Part shown: positions 1-5,065 of the stretch, piece by piece
How the letters are laid out: the number at the start of each line of letters is the position of its first letter
Position numbering within the stretch: position 1 is the first letter of the stretch
Origin: JANJUB01 sp964586225
GTDB taxonomy: Bacteria; Armatimonadota; Fimbriimonadia; Fimbriimonadales; Fimbriimonadaceae
Direction of reading: 5' to 3'
NCBI GenBank assembly: GCA_964586225.1
Contig: CAZPHD010000076.1
Location: 1-7,337 of the forward strand
DNA length: 7,337 bases
The notes under the pieces: generated by a model
The model's input: only the letters and a program-made list of their open reading frames with translations
Databases searched by the model: none
What the model was told of the DNA's origin: nothing
Made by a program: the position numbers and the translations under genes

Positions 1-722
1 GCATTCGGCAGTCCGGTCGGCAAGTCCACCGGACTCCCGGCCACGCGCTGCGCTTGCTTCTTGGCTTCGTTGATCGTGATCTTGAGGGCCTCAAGATCGC
101 CTTCGAGTTGCTTACGTTGCTTCATCAACTCGGCGAGGCTTGCGGGCGACGTCGGATCAACCGGCGCTTTCATGATCTTCTGGAATTCCTTGACGGACTT
201 CTCGGCCGCTTCCAGATCGGCCTGTATCTCGCGGATCTGAGTCTCAAGCAGTTGGCTCTGGCGATTGGCGACGGAGAATCCGATCTCCTTCTTCATCTGG
301 TCCAGCGTGTCGATCGTGGCCTGGGCGATCCGCTTGGCCATATCCTTGTCTTTCTTCCACTGAACCGTGATGTTCAACTGGTTCTCGTCGCCACTGACAT
401 TGGCGGCAATCGCCTTCTCGATGTCCTTAACATCCGTATTCGTGGCCTTCGCAATCCGCTCAATGGCCGAGCGAGAACGGATGATGCCCCGCAACACGTT
501 GAGCGGATTCGCATCTGCCTTGCCAAGAACCGACGCCAGAGGATTTGCGCTCTGCGATTGCGTCGCCATCAGCAGCGACGCTTCGGCCTGATACATCGGC
601 TTCATGTACGAGGTGAGCCCAACCGCGATGACGGCGCAGATCACTCCAAAGACGATGATCCCAGGTCGAGCACGACGTAAGGCGACGCTATATTCCGACA
701 GGTCGAGCTCGTGGGTTTGCAT
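1..722 (-). CDS. Wzz/GumC-type polysaccharide chain-length determinant, N-terminal part (runs off left edge)
   Basis: Reading leftward from the ATG at 722-720, the frame stays open for 240 codons to the window edge, so the C-terminus is missing. The N-terminus (MQTHELDLSEY) is followed by a basic stretch (ALRRARPG) and one membrane helix at about residues 20-38. Next comes PMYQAEASLLMA at about 42-53, the typical Wzz-domain pattern after the first helix, then NPLNVLRGIIRSRSAIERI at about 72-90. Residues about 152-185 and 197-228 are charged, heptad-like and probably coiled coil, matching the periplasmic helical arm of this family. Family knowledge: these inner-membrane proteins set the chain length of exported polysaccharide, often with a polymerase and a tyrosine kinase. 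Whether this one carries a fused kinase domain cannot be seen. No Shine-Dalgarno motif precedes the ATG. It is divergent from the acyltransferase at 812, suggesting a shared surface-polysaccharide locus. The family is confident; the exact role is inferred. Confidence 0.88.
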   Translation of the reverse strand, partial: MQTHELDLSEYSVALRRARPGIIVFGVICAVIAVGLTSYMKPMYQAEASLLMATQSQSANPLASVLGKADANPLNVLRGIIRSRSAIERIAKATNTDVKDIEKAIAANVSGDENQLNITVQWKKDKDMAKRIAQATIDTLDQMKKEIGFSVANRQSQLLETQIREIQADLEAAEKSVKEFQKIMKAPVDPTSPASLAELMKQRKQLEGDLEALKITINEAKKQAQRVAGSPVDLPTGLPN

Positions 723-728
723 AAGCTG

Positions 729-734
729 CGGGTA
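729..734 (-). promoter_or_regulatory. Weak -10-like hexamer TACCCG before the Wzz start
   Basis: On the minus strand TACCCG is separated from the ATG at 722 by exactly 6 nt (CAGCTT), the same placement as the stronger TANNNT hexamers before other genes here. It lacks the final T, so it is listed only because of its register. No -35 element is evident. Confidence 0.2.
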
Positions 735-798
735 GAGCGTCGGCGGTGGTCCAAACCGGTCGAGACTCCAAGATCAGAGATATTACCTGCCTGACCAG

Positions 799-804
799 TA
801 TAAT
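799..804 (+). promoter_or_regulatory. Consensus -10 box TATAAT directly upstream of the acyltransferase start
   Basis: A perfect TATAAT lies 7 nt before the ATG at 812, so transcription would be expected to begin at or next to the start codon, giving a leaderless mRNA. No recognisable -35 hexamer sits 15-19 bp upstream and there is no TGN extension. The box overlaps an alternative in-frame ATG at 803, which argues that 812 is the translated start. Confidence 0.6.
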
Positions 805-811
805 GCCGCCC

Positions 812-1930
812 ATGGCGGAAACCGAGAAGCCGAAGGTGCGAACCTCTGACAACTGCTTCGACTTCATCCGGTTGATCGCGGCGGTAAGCGTCGTGATCGC
901 GCATGGTGTTCGCCACTTCGAGGCGCCCTGGCTCTTCATCCCCGCGGGCACAAACGTGCTTCACGAAGGGGTCGAAGGCGTCCGCGTGTTTTTCATTCTC
1001 AGCGGAATGCTCGTCTTCCAGTCAGGCCTACGATGCCTCCAAACGGGTCGTCCGCTGAAGAGTTTCTTCGCGAACCGGTTCCTACGCGTCGCGCCGGCAA
1101 TCTACGTGTACGCGATTGTCGCCACGTTGGTGCTGCTTCTGATCGGGGCCATCGGGCTCAAAGACATCGCCAGCAAGAGCTACCTGCTTTGGTTTGCGGG
1201 CAACTTTGCGCTGTATCCACTTCTATTCGGCGAGGCCCACCGCGAAATCGGGGTTGGTGTCCTCAACGGAAGCCTTTGGACGATTCCCGTCGAAGTCACC
1301 TTCTATGCGTTCGTGCCTGTACTCGCTTGGCTCTGGGTCAAGGGCAAAGAACGGCTGATGTGGGTCCTCACTGGACTGGCCGTGATCGCGGCAACCGCCC
1401 TTCACTGGTGGACGTTCAACACGCACCCCGAGTGGTTTGAGAAGGGCGCCAATGAGCCGCTGTGGTTCAAGGTCTTCATCGCTTCCCTTCCGCCGTGGCT
1501 GTTCTGGTTTGCGCTCGGAATCGCTTTCTACAAGTATTGGGAGCGAATGCCCAAGAGTCTCGGCCTATTCCTTGCCAGCCTCGCCGCCTACGTTTTGCTC
1601 AGCTTCGTGTTCTACGACGCGCTTCACGCGCTCGGCCCGGTGCGAAATCTGCTTTACGGCCTCCCGCTCGCCTATGCGACCGTGTGGTTTGGCTATCACG
1701 GCCCCGCCAAGCTGCGCGACCTCTCCAAGCTGGGCGACCTCAGTTACGGCGTGTATGTGTGGCACATGGTGATCATCAACGTGATGCTCTACCTAGGCCT
1801 CAAGGACACCATTCCTAAGGCCCTCATCGTCACCGTCACGCTCGTGATCACCGTCTTCGTTGCTTGGCTCTCGTGGTGGATGATCGAAAAACCATCGCTG
1901 GCCCGAAAGCCATATACGTCGCGAACCTGA
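812..1930 (+). CDS. Acyltransferase-3 family integral membrane O-acyltransferase (OafA-like)
   Basis: The product is 372 aa from ATG 812. It has the AT3 fold: FDFIRLIAAVSVVIAHG at about residues 16-32 with the conserved Arg20 and His31, GVRVFFILSGML at 57-67, RFLRVAPAIYV at 89-99, SLWTIPVEVTFY at 154-165 with Glu161, SYGVYVWHM at 311-319, and a terminal hydrophobic helix ending in EKP at 359-361. About ten hydrophobic segments are visible, and the length is normal for a stand-alone AT3 domain. Family knowledge: these enzymes move acetyl or other acyl groups onto extracytoplasmic sugars, lipids or antibiotics. Next to a divergent Wzz gene, O-acylation of an exported polysaccharide is the likely role, by inference. 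A GTG (746) or ATG (803) in the same frame would add 22 or 3 residues. I prefer 812 because TATAAT at 799-804 points to it and because family members start shortly before the FDFxR motif. Confidence 0.93.
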   Translation: MAETEKPKVRTSDNCFDFIRLIAAVSVVIAHGVRHFEAPWLFIPAGTNVLHEGVEGVRVFFILSGMLVFQSGLRCLQTGRPLKSFFANRFLRVAPAIYVYAIVATLVLLLIGAIGLKDIASKSYLLWFAGNFALYPLLFGEAHREIGVGVLNGSLWTIPVEVTFYAFVPVLAWLWVKGKERLMWVLTGLAVIAATALHWWTFNTHPEWFEKGANEPLWFKVFIASLPPWLFWFALGIAFYKYWERMPKSLGLFLASLAAYVLLSFVFYDALHALGPVRNLLYGLPLAYATVWFGYHGPAKLRDLSKLGDLSYGVYVWHMVIINVMLYLGLKDTIPKALIVTVTLVITVFVAWLSWWMIEKPSLARKPYTSRT

Positions 1931-1989
1931 CGCAACCTGTTAGATCTACCGAGCGGCGTGGCCCGAGAATTGCCGATCTTCTAACTAGG

Positions 1990-2412
1990 ATGCGGTACAC
2001 GAGATATGTTCTGGGCGTCGTCCTCCTTGCGGCGGCCATCACGGGAGAAGCGGCAAACAAGAGCGTCGTTGGCACGTGGAAGCCGGGGATTCAACATGGC
2101 AAGCTGAGCAAGCAAGAGGCCGCAACTGTGCGCAAAGCCAAAGCGAGCATTGTCAACGGATCGCTCAAGCTCCACAAGGACAAGACCTTCGGATGTGTCC
2201 TCCTGGGCAAGGTGATGTTTGGCACCTATAGCTGGGATGGTAAGACGCTTGTGCTGAACGTCAAAGAGATGGTCGGCCACACCGAAAAGCAGGTCAAAGC
2301 CATGCCCGAATCCATCCGCGTCGCCAAGCTCGTGATGAAGAACGGAAAGCTATACTCCTTGCCGCTCGCCCAAGGTGGGAAACCGCAAGTCGTCTGGGCC
2401 AAGACATCCTAG
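1990..2412 (+). CDS. Small exported lysine-rich protein of unknown function
   Basis: The product is 140 aa from ATG 1990. The N-terminus (MRYTRYVLGVVLLAAAITGEA) has a basic n-region and a hydrophobic core, with a plausible signal peptidase I site after GEA at residue 21. The mature part is small and rich in lysine. It contains VVGTWKPG at about 26-33, SLKLHKDKTFG at 58-68 and GTYSWDGKTLVLNV at 78-91. This strand pattern (GTW, then 'dkTF', then 'GtYsWdGktLvL') resembles lipocalin-like or other small secreted beta-barrel domains, but I do not recognise the family and assign no activity. The frame is open back to 1864 inside the acyltransferase gene. The 1990 start is chosen because it gives a signal peptide and no overlap. 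The start has neither a clear Shine-Dalgarno nor a TANNNT box, so the gene may be transcribed with the acyltransferase, 59 bp upstream. Confidence 0.72.
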   Translation: MRYTRYVLGVVLLAAAITGEAANKSVVGTWKPGIQHGKLSKQEAATVRKAKASIVNGSLKLHKDKTFGCVLLGKVMFGTYSWDGKTLVLNVKEMVGHTEKQVKAMPESIRVAKLVMKNGKLYSLPLAQGGKPQVVWAKTS

Positions 2413-2414
2413 GC

Positions 2415-2420
2415 TAGAAT
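2415..2420 (+). promoter_or_regulatory. -10-like hexamer TAGAAT upstream of the serine hydrolase start
   Basis: TAGAAT lies 6 nt before the ATG at 2427 and 2 nt after the stop codon of the preceding gene, giving a predicted leaderless start. Its first three bases are an in-frame TAG relative to the hydrolase, so no longer N-terminus is possible. No convincing -35 hexamer is seen. Confidence 0.45.
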
Positions 2421-2426
2421 CGGGGC

Positions 2427-3731
2427 ATGCTTGCCGTGCTCCTACTGCTCGCGGGGCCTTCCGAGCCGGTCGTTGTCGGCTTGCTGAATGCGCTCAACAC
2501 GGCGGATGTTGCCAAGATTGAGGCGTTTCTCAGGCAACAAGGTTCACCCGCCATGGCCGATCCGAGGTTTGTCGCTCAGGTACGCGCCACCGTCGCCTCG
2601 AGCGTGCCCTACAAGATCATCGCCCACCTCGACAAGGACGCCACCCACTGGCGGACCCGCGTCGAAGATCGTAACGCGATGCGGTTTGACCTCACGGTCG
2701 GGTTCGAGTCGAACAAGATCATCGGGTTTCGAATCACCCCCGTCACACTTCCCGAGCCCGCCTGGACGACGCTCAGCGAACTCGCCCACCGCATCCAGCG
2801 GGAGAGCAGAGTGCCCATGATCGCAATGGCCAGCGAAGCGCCGAGCGAACTGAGGATTACAGGCGCCCCGAATCCACCGATCGACACGCTCTGGCACATC
2901 GGGAGCATCGGCAAATCGATCACCGCCAGCGTCATCGCTCGGCTGATCGAGCAGGGCAAACTCGACTGGAACACCACCGTCGGTGCCGCGCTCCCCGCGC
3001 AGAAAATGTCGCCGGAGCACGCGAAGATCACCCTGCACGAGCTGATGCGTCACCAAAGCGGCCTGCCCGCGCATACGACCTTCACAGGTCCGGAGTTCGC
3101 CAAGATCATCGGCGACGCCACCGACGCCCAGGCCCTCCGCAAGCGCTTCGTTGACCTCTTGCTTTCCGAACCGCTCGGTGAGAAACGATTCCGATACTCC
3201 AACGCCGGCTATATGCTGCTGGGCTACATCGCGGAAACGATCACGGGTGTACCGTTCGAGAAACTCGCCGAGCGCGAAGTGTTCATCCCACTCGGGCTCA
3301 AATCCGCCCAAGCCGGCTCCGATGGGGAGGCTGAAGCGCATGTGCAGGGGCATCTGCCCGGACAACCGCCTCGCCCGCATACGCTTGATGCACGACTGGG
3401 TCGCATGATCGGTCCCGCTGGCGACTACTGGATGTCCATTGAGGACCTCGTCCGATACGGGCGCGCCCACCTCGACGGCCTGAACGGTAAGGGCAACTGG
3501 CTCAAACCGGCCACGATCGCCAAGCTCCACGACCCCGAGGGAACCTACGCATGCGGCTGGGTCATCGCCCCCAAGCTCCATCACCACAACGGCTCGAACG
3601 GAACCTTCGTCGCCGAAATCGCGCTCGACCTTGAGCATGACCGCGTCCTCGTCGCCATCATCAATCAAGGTCACCCCGAACCAAGTCCCGCCCTGCGCGC
3701 TATCCAGGCGATGCTTGCCAAGAAGCCATGA
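2427..3731 (+). CDS. Serine hydrolase of the beta-lactamase / class C PBP family
   Basis: The product is 434 aa. The C-terminal two thirds carry the serine beta-lactamase-like signatures: SIGK at residues 160-163 (nucleophile Ser160, Lys163) within LWHIGSIGKSITASV, LHELMRHQSGLP at about 203-214, the YSN triad at 257-259 (Tyr257, Asn259) within RFRYSNAGYMLLGY, and HNGSNG at 387-392 as the third-box HxG motif. Residues about 15-125 form a separate N-terminal region (NALNTADVAKIEAFL ...) of the kind often found before such domains, possibly NTF2-like. Family knowledge: members include D-aminopeptidases, esterases, PBP4*-like carboxypeptidases and class C beta-lactamases, and the motifs do not tell these apart. 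The start, MLAVLLLLAGPSEP, is hydrophobic but very short and lacks a basic n-region, so export is likely but not certain. The stop overlaps the methyltransferase start by ATGA. Confidence 0.92.
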   Translation: MLAVLLLLAGPSEPVVVGLLNALNTADVAKIEAFLRQQGSPAMADPRFVAQVRATVASSVPYKIIAHLDKDATHWRTRVEDRNAMRFDLTVGFESNKIIGFRITPVTLPEPAWTTLSELAHRIQRESRVPMIAMASEAPSELRITGAPNPPIDTLWHIGSIGKSITASVIARLIEQGKLDWNTTVGAALPAQKMSPEHAKITLHELMRHQSGLPAHTTFTGPEFAKIIGDATDAQALRKRFVDLLLSEPLGEKRFRYSNAGYMLLGYIAETITGVPFEKLAEREVFIPLGLKSAQAGSDGEAEAHVQGHLPGQPPRPHTLDARLGRMIGPAGDYWMSIEDLVRYGRAHLDGLNGKGNWLKPATIAKLHDPEGTYACGWVIAPKLHHHNGSNGTFVAEIALDLEHDRVLVAIINQGHPEPSPALRAIQAMLAKKP

Positions 3732-4492
3732 ACCAAGACCACCTCATCAATCGCGATGCGTGGACGGTCTACGCCAAGGACTTCCGCGACAGTGCCGAGC
3801 GGTGCTGGGTCCAGGCCGAGCCCGATTGGGGCATCTGGGGCATCCCCGAATCCGAGCTGAACGCCTTTGGGCGACCGCTCAGCGACTGGGCGGGTTGCCG
3901 CGCCATCGAAATCGGATGCGGCACCGCCTATTACTCAGCGTGGCTTGCGAAGGCCGGCCTTCACCCGGTGGGCCTCGACCTGACACCCGCCCAACTGGCC
4001 ACCGCTCGCGAGATGCAAGACCGCCACAACCTGCACTTCCCGCTCATCGAGGGCAATGCGATTCATTTGCCCTTCGCGGACCAGGCCTTCGATTTCGCGC
4101 TCAGCGAGTATGGCGCGAGCATCTGGTGCGATCCCTACCTGTGGCTTCCCGAAGCGGCGCGCGTGCTGAAGCCAGGCGGAACGCTGGTGTTTCTCGGCAA
4201 CTCGCCCATTGCCCAAATCTGCATGCCCGCAACTGGTGCCGTAATGGACAGTCTGCAGAAGCCCTATTTCGGACTGCATCGCCTCGAGTGGGAAGACACG
4301 CCGCCGAGCGTGGAATACTGCCTCCCGCACGGCAAGATGATCGGCCTGCTGCACGACTGTGGGTTCGAAATCGAAGCCCTCATCGAGGTGCAGGCACCCG
4401 CGAATGCAGAGACGAACCAGTTCGATTACATGCGCCCGGAGTGGGCAAAACAGTGGCCCAGCGAGGACATCTGGCGCGTGCGTAAGCGGTAG
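3728..4492 (+). CDS. Class I SAM-dependent methyltransferase (UbiE/methyltransferase-11-like)
   Basis: The product is 254 aa with the Rossmann-fold SAM-binding signatures. Motif I is AIEIGCGTAYYSAWLAKAG at about 59-77. The acidic residue after strand 2 is Asp84 (VGLDLTPAQL). Motif II is EGNAIHLPFADQAFDFAL at about 108-125, and RVLKPGGTLVFLG follows at 145-157. The N-terminus (NRDAWTVYAKDF, then WGIWGIPESEL at 34-44) matches a common small-molecule methyltransferase type. The substrate cannot be inferred; no metal or RNA-binding extension is present. The ATG overlaps the TGA of the serine hydrolase (ATGA at 3728-3731), so the two are probably co-transcribed and translationally coupled. The start is firm because the protein aligns with the family from its first residues. 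The gene converges on the NTF2-fold gene with a 2-bp gap. Confidence 0.93.
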   Translation: MNQDHLINRDAWTVYAKDFRDSAERCWVQAEPDWGIWGIPESELNAFGRPLSDWAGCRAIEIGCGTAYYSAWLAKAGLHPVGLDLTPAQLATAREMQDRHNLHFPLIEGNAIHLPFADQAFDFALSEYGASIWCDPYLWLPEAARVLKPGGTLVFLGNSPIAQICMPATGAVMDSLQKPYFGLHRLEWEDTPPSVEYCLPHGKMIGLLHDCGFEIEALIEVQAPANAETNQFDYMRPEWAKQWPSEDIWRVRKR

Positions 4493-4498
4493 CGCTAC
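4489..4498. other. 10-bp perfect palindrome holding the stop codons of two convergent genes
   Basis: GTAGCGCTAC reads the same on both strands. Its TAG at 4490-4492 ends the methyltransferase, and the mirrored TAG at 4497-4495 ends the NTF2-fold gene. There is no space and no T-tract for a conventional intrinsic terminator between the genes. Confidence 0.7.
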
Positions 4499-4815
4499 AA
4501 GAACTGGACCTGAGCGATCAGCCCATCGCGCACCAGGTAAATCGCCACCGCAAACTTCTCCGAGCCATCTCGATATCCCGTCAGGTGCTCGTGATCGACG
4601 ACGAAGTCGCCGTGCTCAATGCGATGCAGGATGCGACAACGCACGTTGGGCTCCCGCTGAAATGCGGCCGCATAACGTTCGCGCTTCGCCTCCCGGCCCT
4701 CCAGAACAACCTCGCCGAGTCCATTCAGGATGCGAACGTCAGGCGCAAAGCACCGCATGAATGCCTCCACATCGCGGGCGTTGTAGGCGATGAGTTGGGC
4801 CTCAACGGGGTTCAT
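4495..4815 (-). CDS. NTF2/SnoaL-like small protein (steroid delta-isomerase-like fold)
   Basis: The product is 106 aa from the ATG at 4815, a normal length for a single cone-shaped NTF2-like domain. Recognisable features are VEAQLIAYNARDVEAFMRCFAPDV at about 4-27 (the first helix, then 'y.pDv'), GREAKRERYAAAF at 40-52, FVVDHEHLTGYRDG at 71-84, and the final strands AIYLVRDGLIAQVQF at 91-105. Family knowledge: this fold serves as isomerase, cyclase, dehydratase or simple ligand-binding protein, and the function of single-domain members is usually unknown. No signal peptide is present, so it should be cytoplasmic. A hexamer TAGACT 6 nt upstream suggests leaderless transcription. That hexamer also contains an in-frame TAG, which rules out a longer start. 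A 21-bp repeat array covers the predicted -35 region and beyond. Confidence 0.85.
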   Translation of the reverse strand: MNPVEAQLIAYNARDVEAFMRCFAPDVRILNGLGEVVLEGREAKRERYAAAFQREPNVRCRILHRIEHGDFVVDHEHLTGYRDGSEKFAVAIYLVRDGLIAQVQFL

Positions 4816-4821
4816 GCCGGG

Positions 4822-4851
4822 AGTCTACACGCGGCAGGGGTTCATCCACAA
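4822..4851 (-). promoter_or_regulatory. Predicted promoter of the NTF2-fold gene (TTGTGG - 18 bp - TAGACT)
   Basis: On the minus strand TAGACT (4827-4822) lies 6 nt before the ATG. A weak -35 candidate, TTGTGG (4851-4846), lies 18 bp upstream and shares TTG with the sigma-70 consensus. The -35 candidate sits inside the first 21-bp repeat unit, so a protein bound to the repeats could affect this promoter. The -10 is supported by its position; the -35 is tentative. Confidence 0.45.
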
Positions 4852-4935
4852 TGGGCAGGGAGTCATTTCCTGAGCGCAGGGATTCGTCCGCGGAGTGCAG
4901 GGAATGATTTCCTGAGGTCAGGATTCATTTCCTGC
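4834..4935. repeat. Array of five degenerate 21-bp tandem repeats with 42-bp alternation
   Basis: The hexamer GCAGGG starts at 4834, 4855, 4876 and 4897, and the variant TCAGGA starts at 4918, each exactly 21 bp apart. Units 2, 4 and 5 continue into TTTCCTG, giving near-palindromes CAGG...CCTG (4898-4914 and 4919-4934; in unit 5 CAGGA and TCCTG pair around a 6-nt loop). Units 1 and 3 continue with TCC.C instead, so the array also has a 42-bp alternation (4834-4875 and 4876-4917). Twenty-one bp is about two turns of B-DNA, placing every unit on the same helix face. It could be a regulatory binding array or a simple expanding satellite; the sequence does not decide. Confidence 0.8.
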
Positions 4936-4977
4936 CGATCGCCCGAGCAAAGCTGAACCTAGCAGTCTGCGGGAGAC

Positions 4978-4990
4978 TTCCCATAGGGAA
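4978..4990. promoter_or_regulatory. Perfect 5-3-5 inverted repeat TTCCCATAGGGAA
   Basis: The arms TTCCC and GGGAA flank a 3-nt centre, a common size for a dimeric operator half-site pair. It lies about 25 bp upstream of the predicted -10 of the ANTAR gene, at or just above its -35 region. The left arm also overlaps a competing short hairpin, GGGA-GACT-TCCC (4971-4982). A regulatory role is inferred from symmetry and position only. Confidence 0.35.
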
Positions 4991-5014
4991 CGGTTCGCGA
5001 CCCCCAAGTCAACA

Positions 5015-5027
5015 GGTATCCTATACC
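5015..5027. promoter_or_regulatory. -10-like TATCCT within the perfect inverted repeat GGTATCCTATACC (ANTAR gene promoter)
   Basis: TATCCT at 5017-5022 is a plausible -10, giving a transcript start near 5029 and a 5' leader of about 35-40 nt. It lies inside the symmetric sequence GGTAT-CCT-ATACC, so a factor bound there would compete with RNA polymerase. No good -35 hexamer is present at 16-18 bp. Confidence 0.35.
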
Positions 5028-5056
5028 CCTGCTCACAGCGTCGTGCGCTCACTTCC

Positions 5057-5062
5057 GGTGAA
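5057..5062 (+). promoter_or_regulatory. Weak ribosome binding site GGTGAA of the ANTAR gene
   Basis: GGTGAA lies 3 nt before the ATG at 5066 and partly matches the anti-Shine-Dalgarno sequence. It is one of the few Shine-Dalgarno-like motifs near a start in this window, consistent with this gene having a leader while several neighbours appear leaderless. Confidence 0.35.
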
Positions 5063-5065
5063 CCC

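Larger units (their letters stand above)
4816..5065. other. Divergent intergenic region between the NTF2-fold gene and the ANTAR regulator
   Basis: This is the only long non-coding gap in the window. Left to right it holds a predicted minus-strand promoter, five 21-bp tandem repeat units, a plain stretch at about 4936-4970, two short perfect palindromes and a predicted plus-strand promoter. An open frame crosses the repeats on the plus strand (4585-4956), but it is mostly antisense to the NTF2-fold gene and looks non-coding. Confidence 0.75.

Noticed and set aside
54..680. Plus-strand open frame of 208 codons opposite the Wzz gene
   Set aside because: The minus strand carries the Wzz domain with a membrane helix and coiled coil; the plus-strand product is an Arg/Leu-rich shadow.
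746..811. Longer acyltransferase start at GTG 746 or ATG 803
   Set aside because: The TATAAT at 799-804 lies inside the extension and points to 812; the extra residues are not family-like.
1939..1985. Intrinsic terminator after the acyltransferase (GTTAGA ... TCTAAC)
   Set aside because: The stem is only 6 bp with a loop of 35 nt and no T-tract, so it does not qualify as a terminator.
1864..1989. N-terminal extension of 42 codons on the small exported protein
   Set aside because: It would overlap the acyltransferase C-terminus and bury the signal peptide. The ATG at 1990 gives a conventional exported protein.
2544..3674. Minus-strand open frame of 376 codons opposite the serine hydrolase
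   Set aside because: It mirrors a gene with intact SxxK, YxN and HxG motifs and has no motif of its own.
4834..4935. CRISPR array
   Set aside because: The units are 21 bp head to tail with no unique spacers, and there are no cas genes nearby.
4585..4956. Plus-strand frame that reads through the 21-bp array as a heptapeptide repeat (AGSHFLS, AGIRPRS, AGNDFLR)
   Set aside because: A 21-bp period gives a 7-residue repeat in any open frame. Two thirds of the frame is antisense to the NTF2-fold gene and no initiation signal is seen, so coding is unlikely.
5037..5049. ANTAR target hairpin in the regulator's own leader (AGCG-TCGTG-CGCT)
   Set aside because: The loop is 5 nt, lacks the AxxGxx hexaloop pattern, and has no second hairpin partner.
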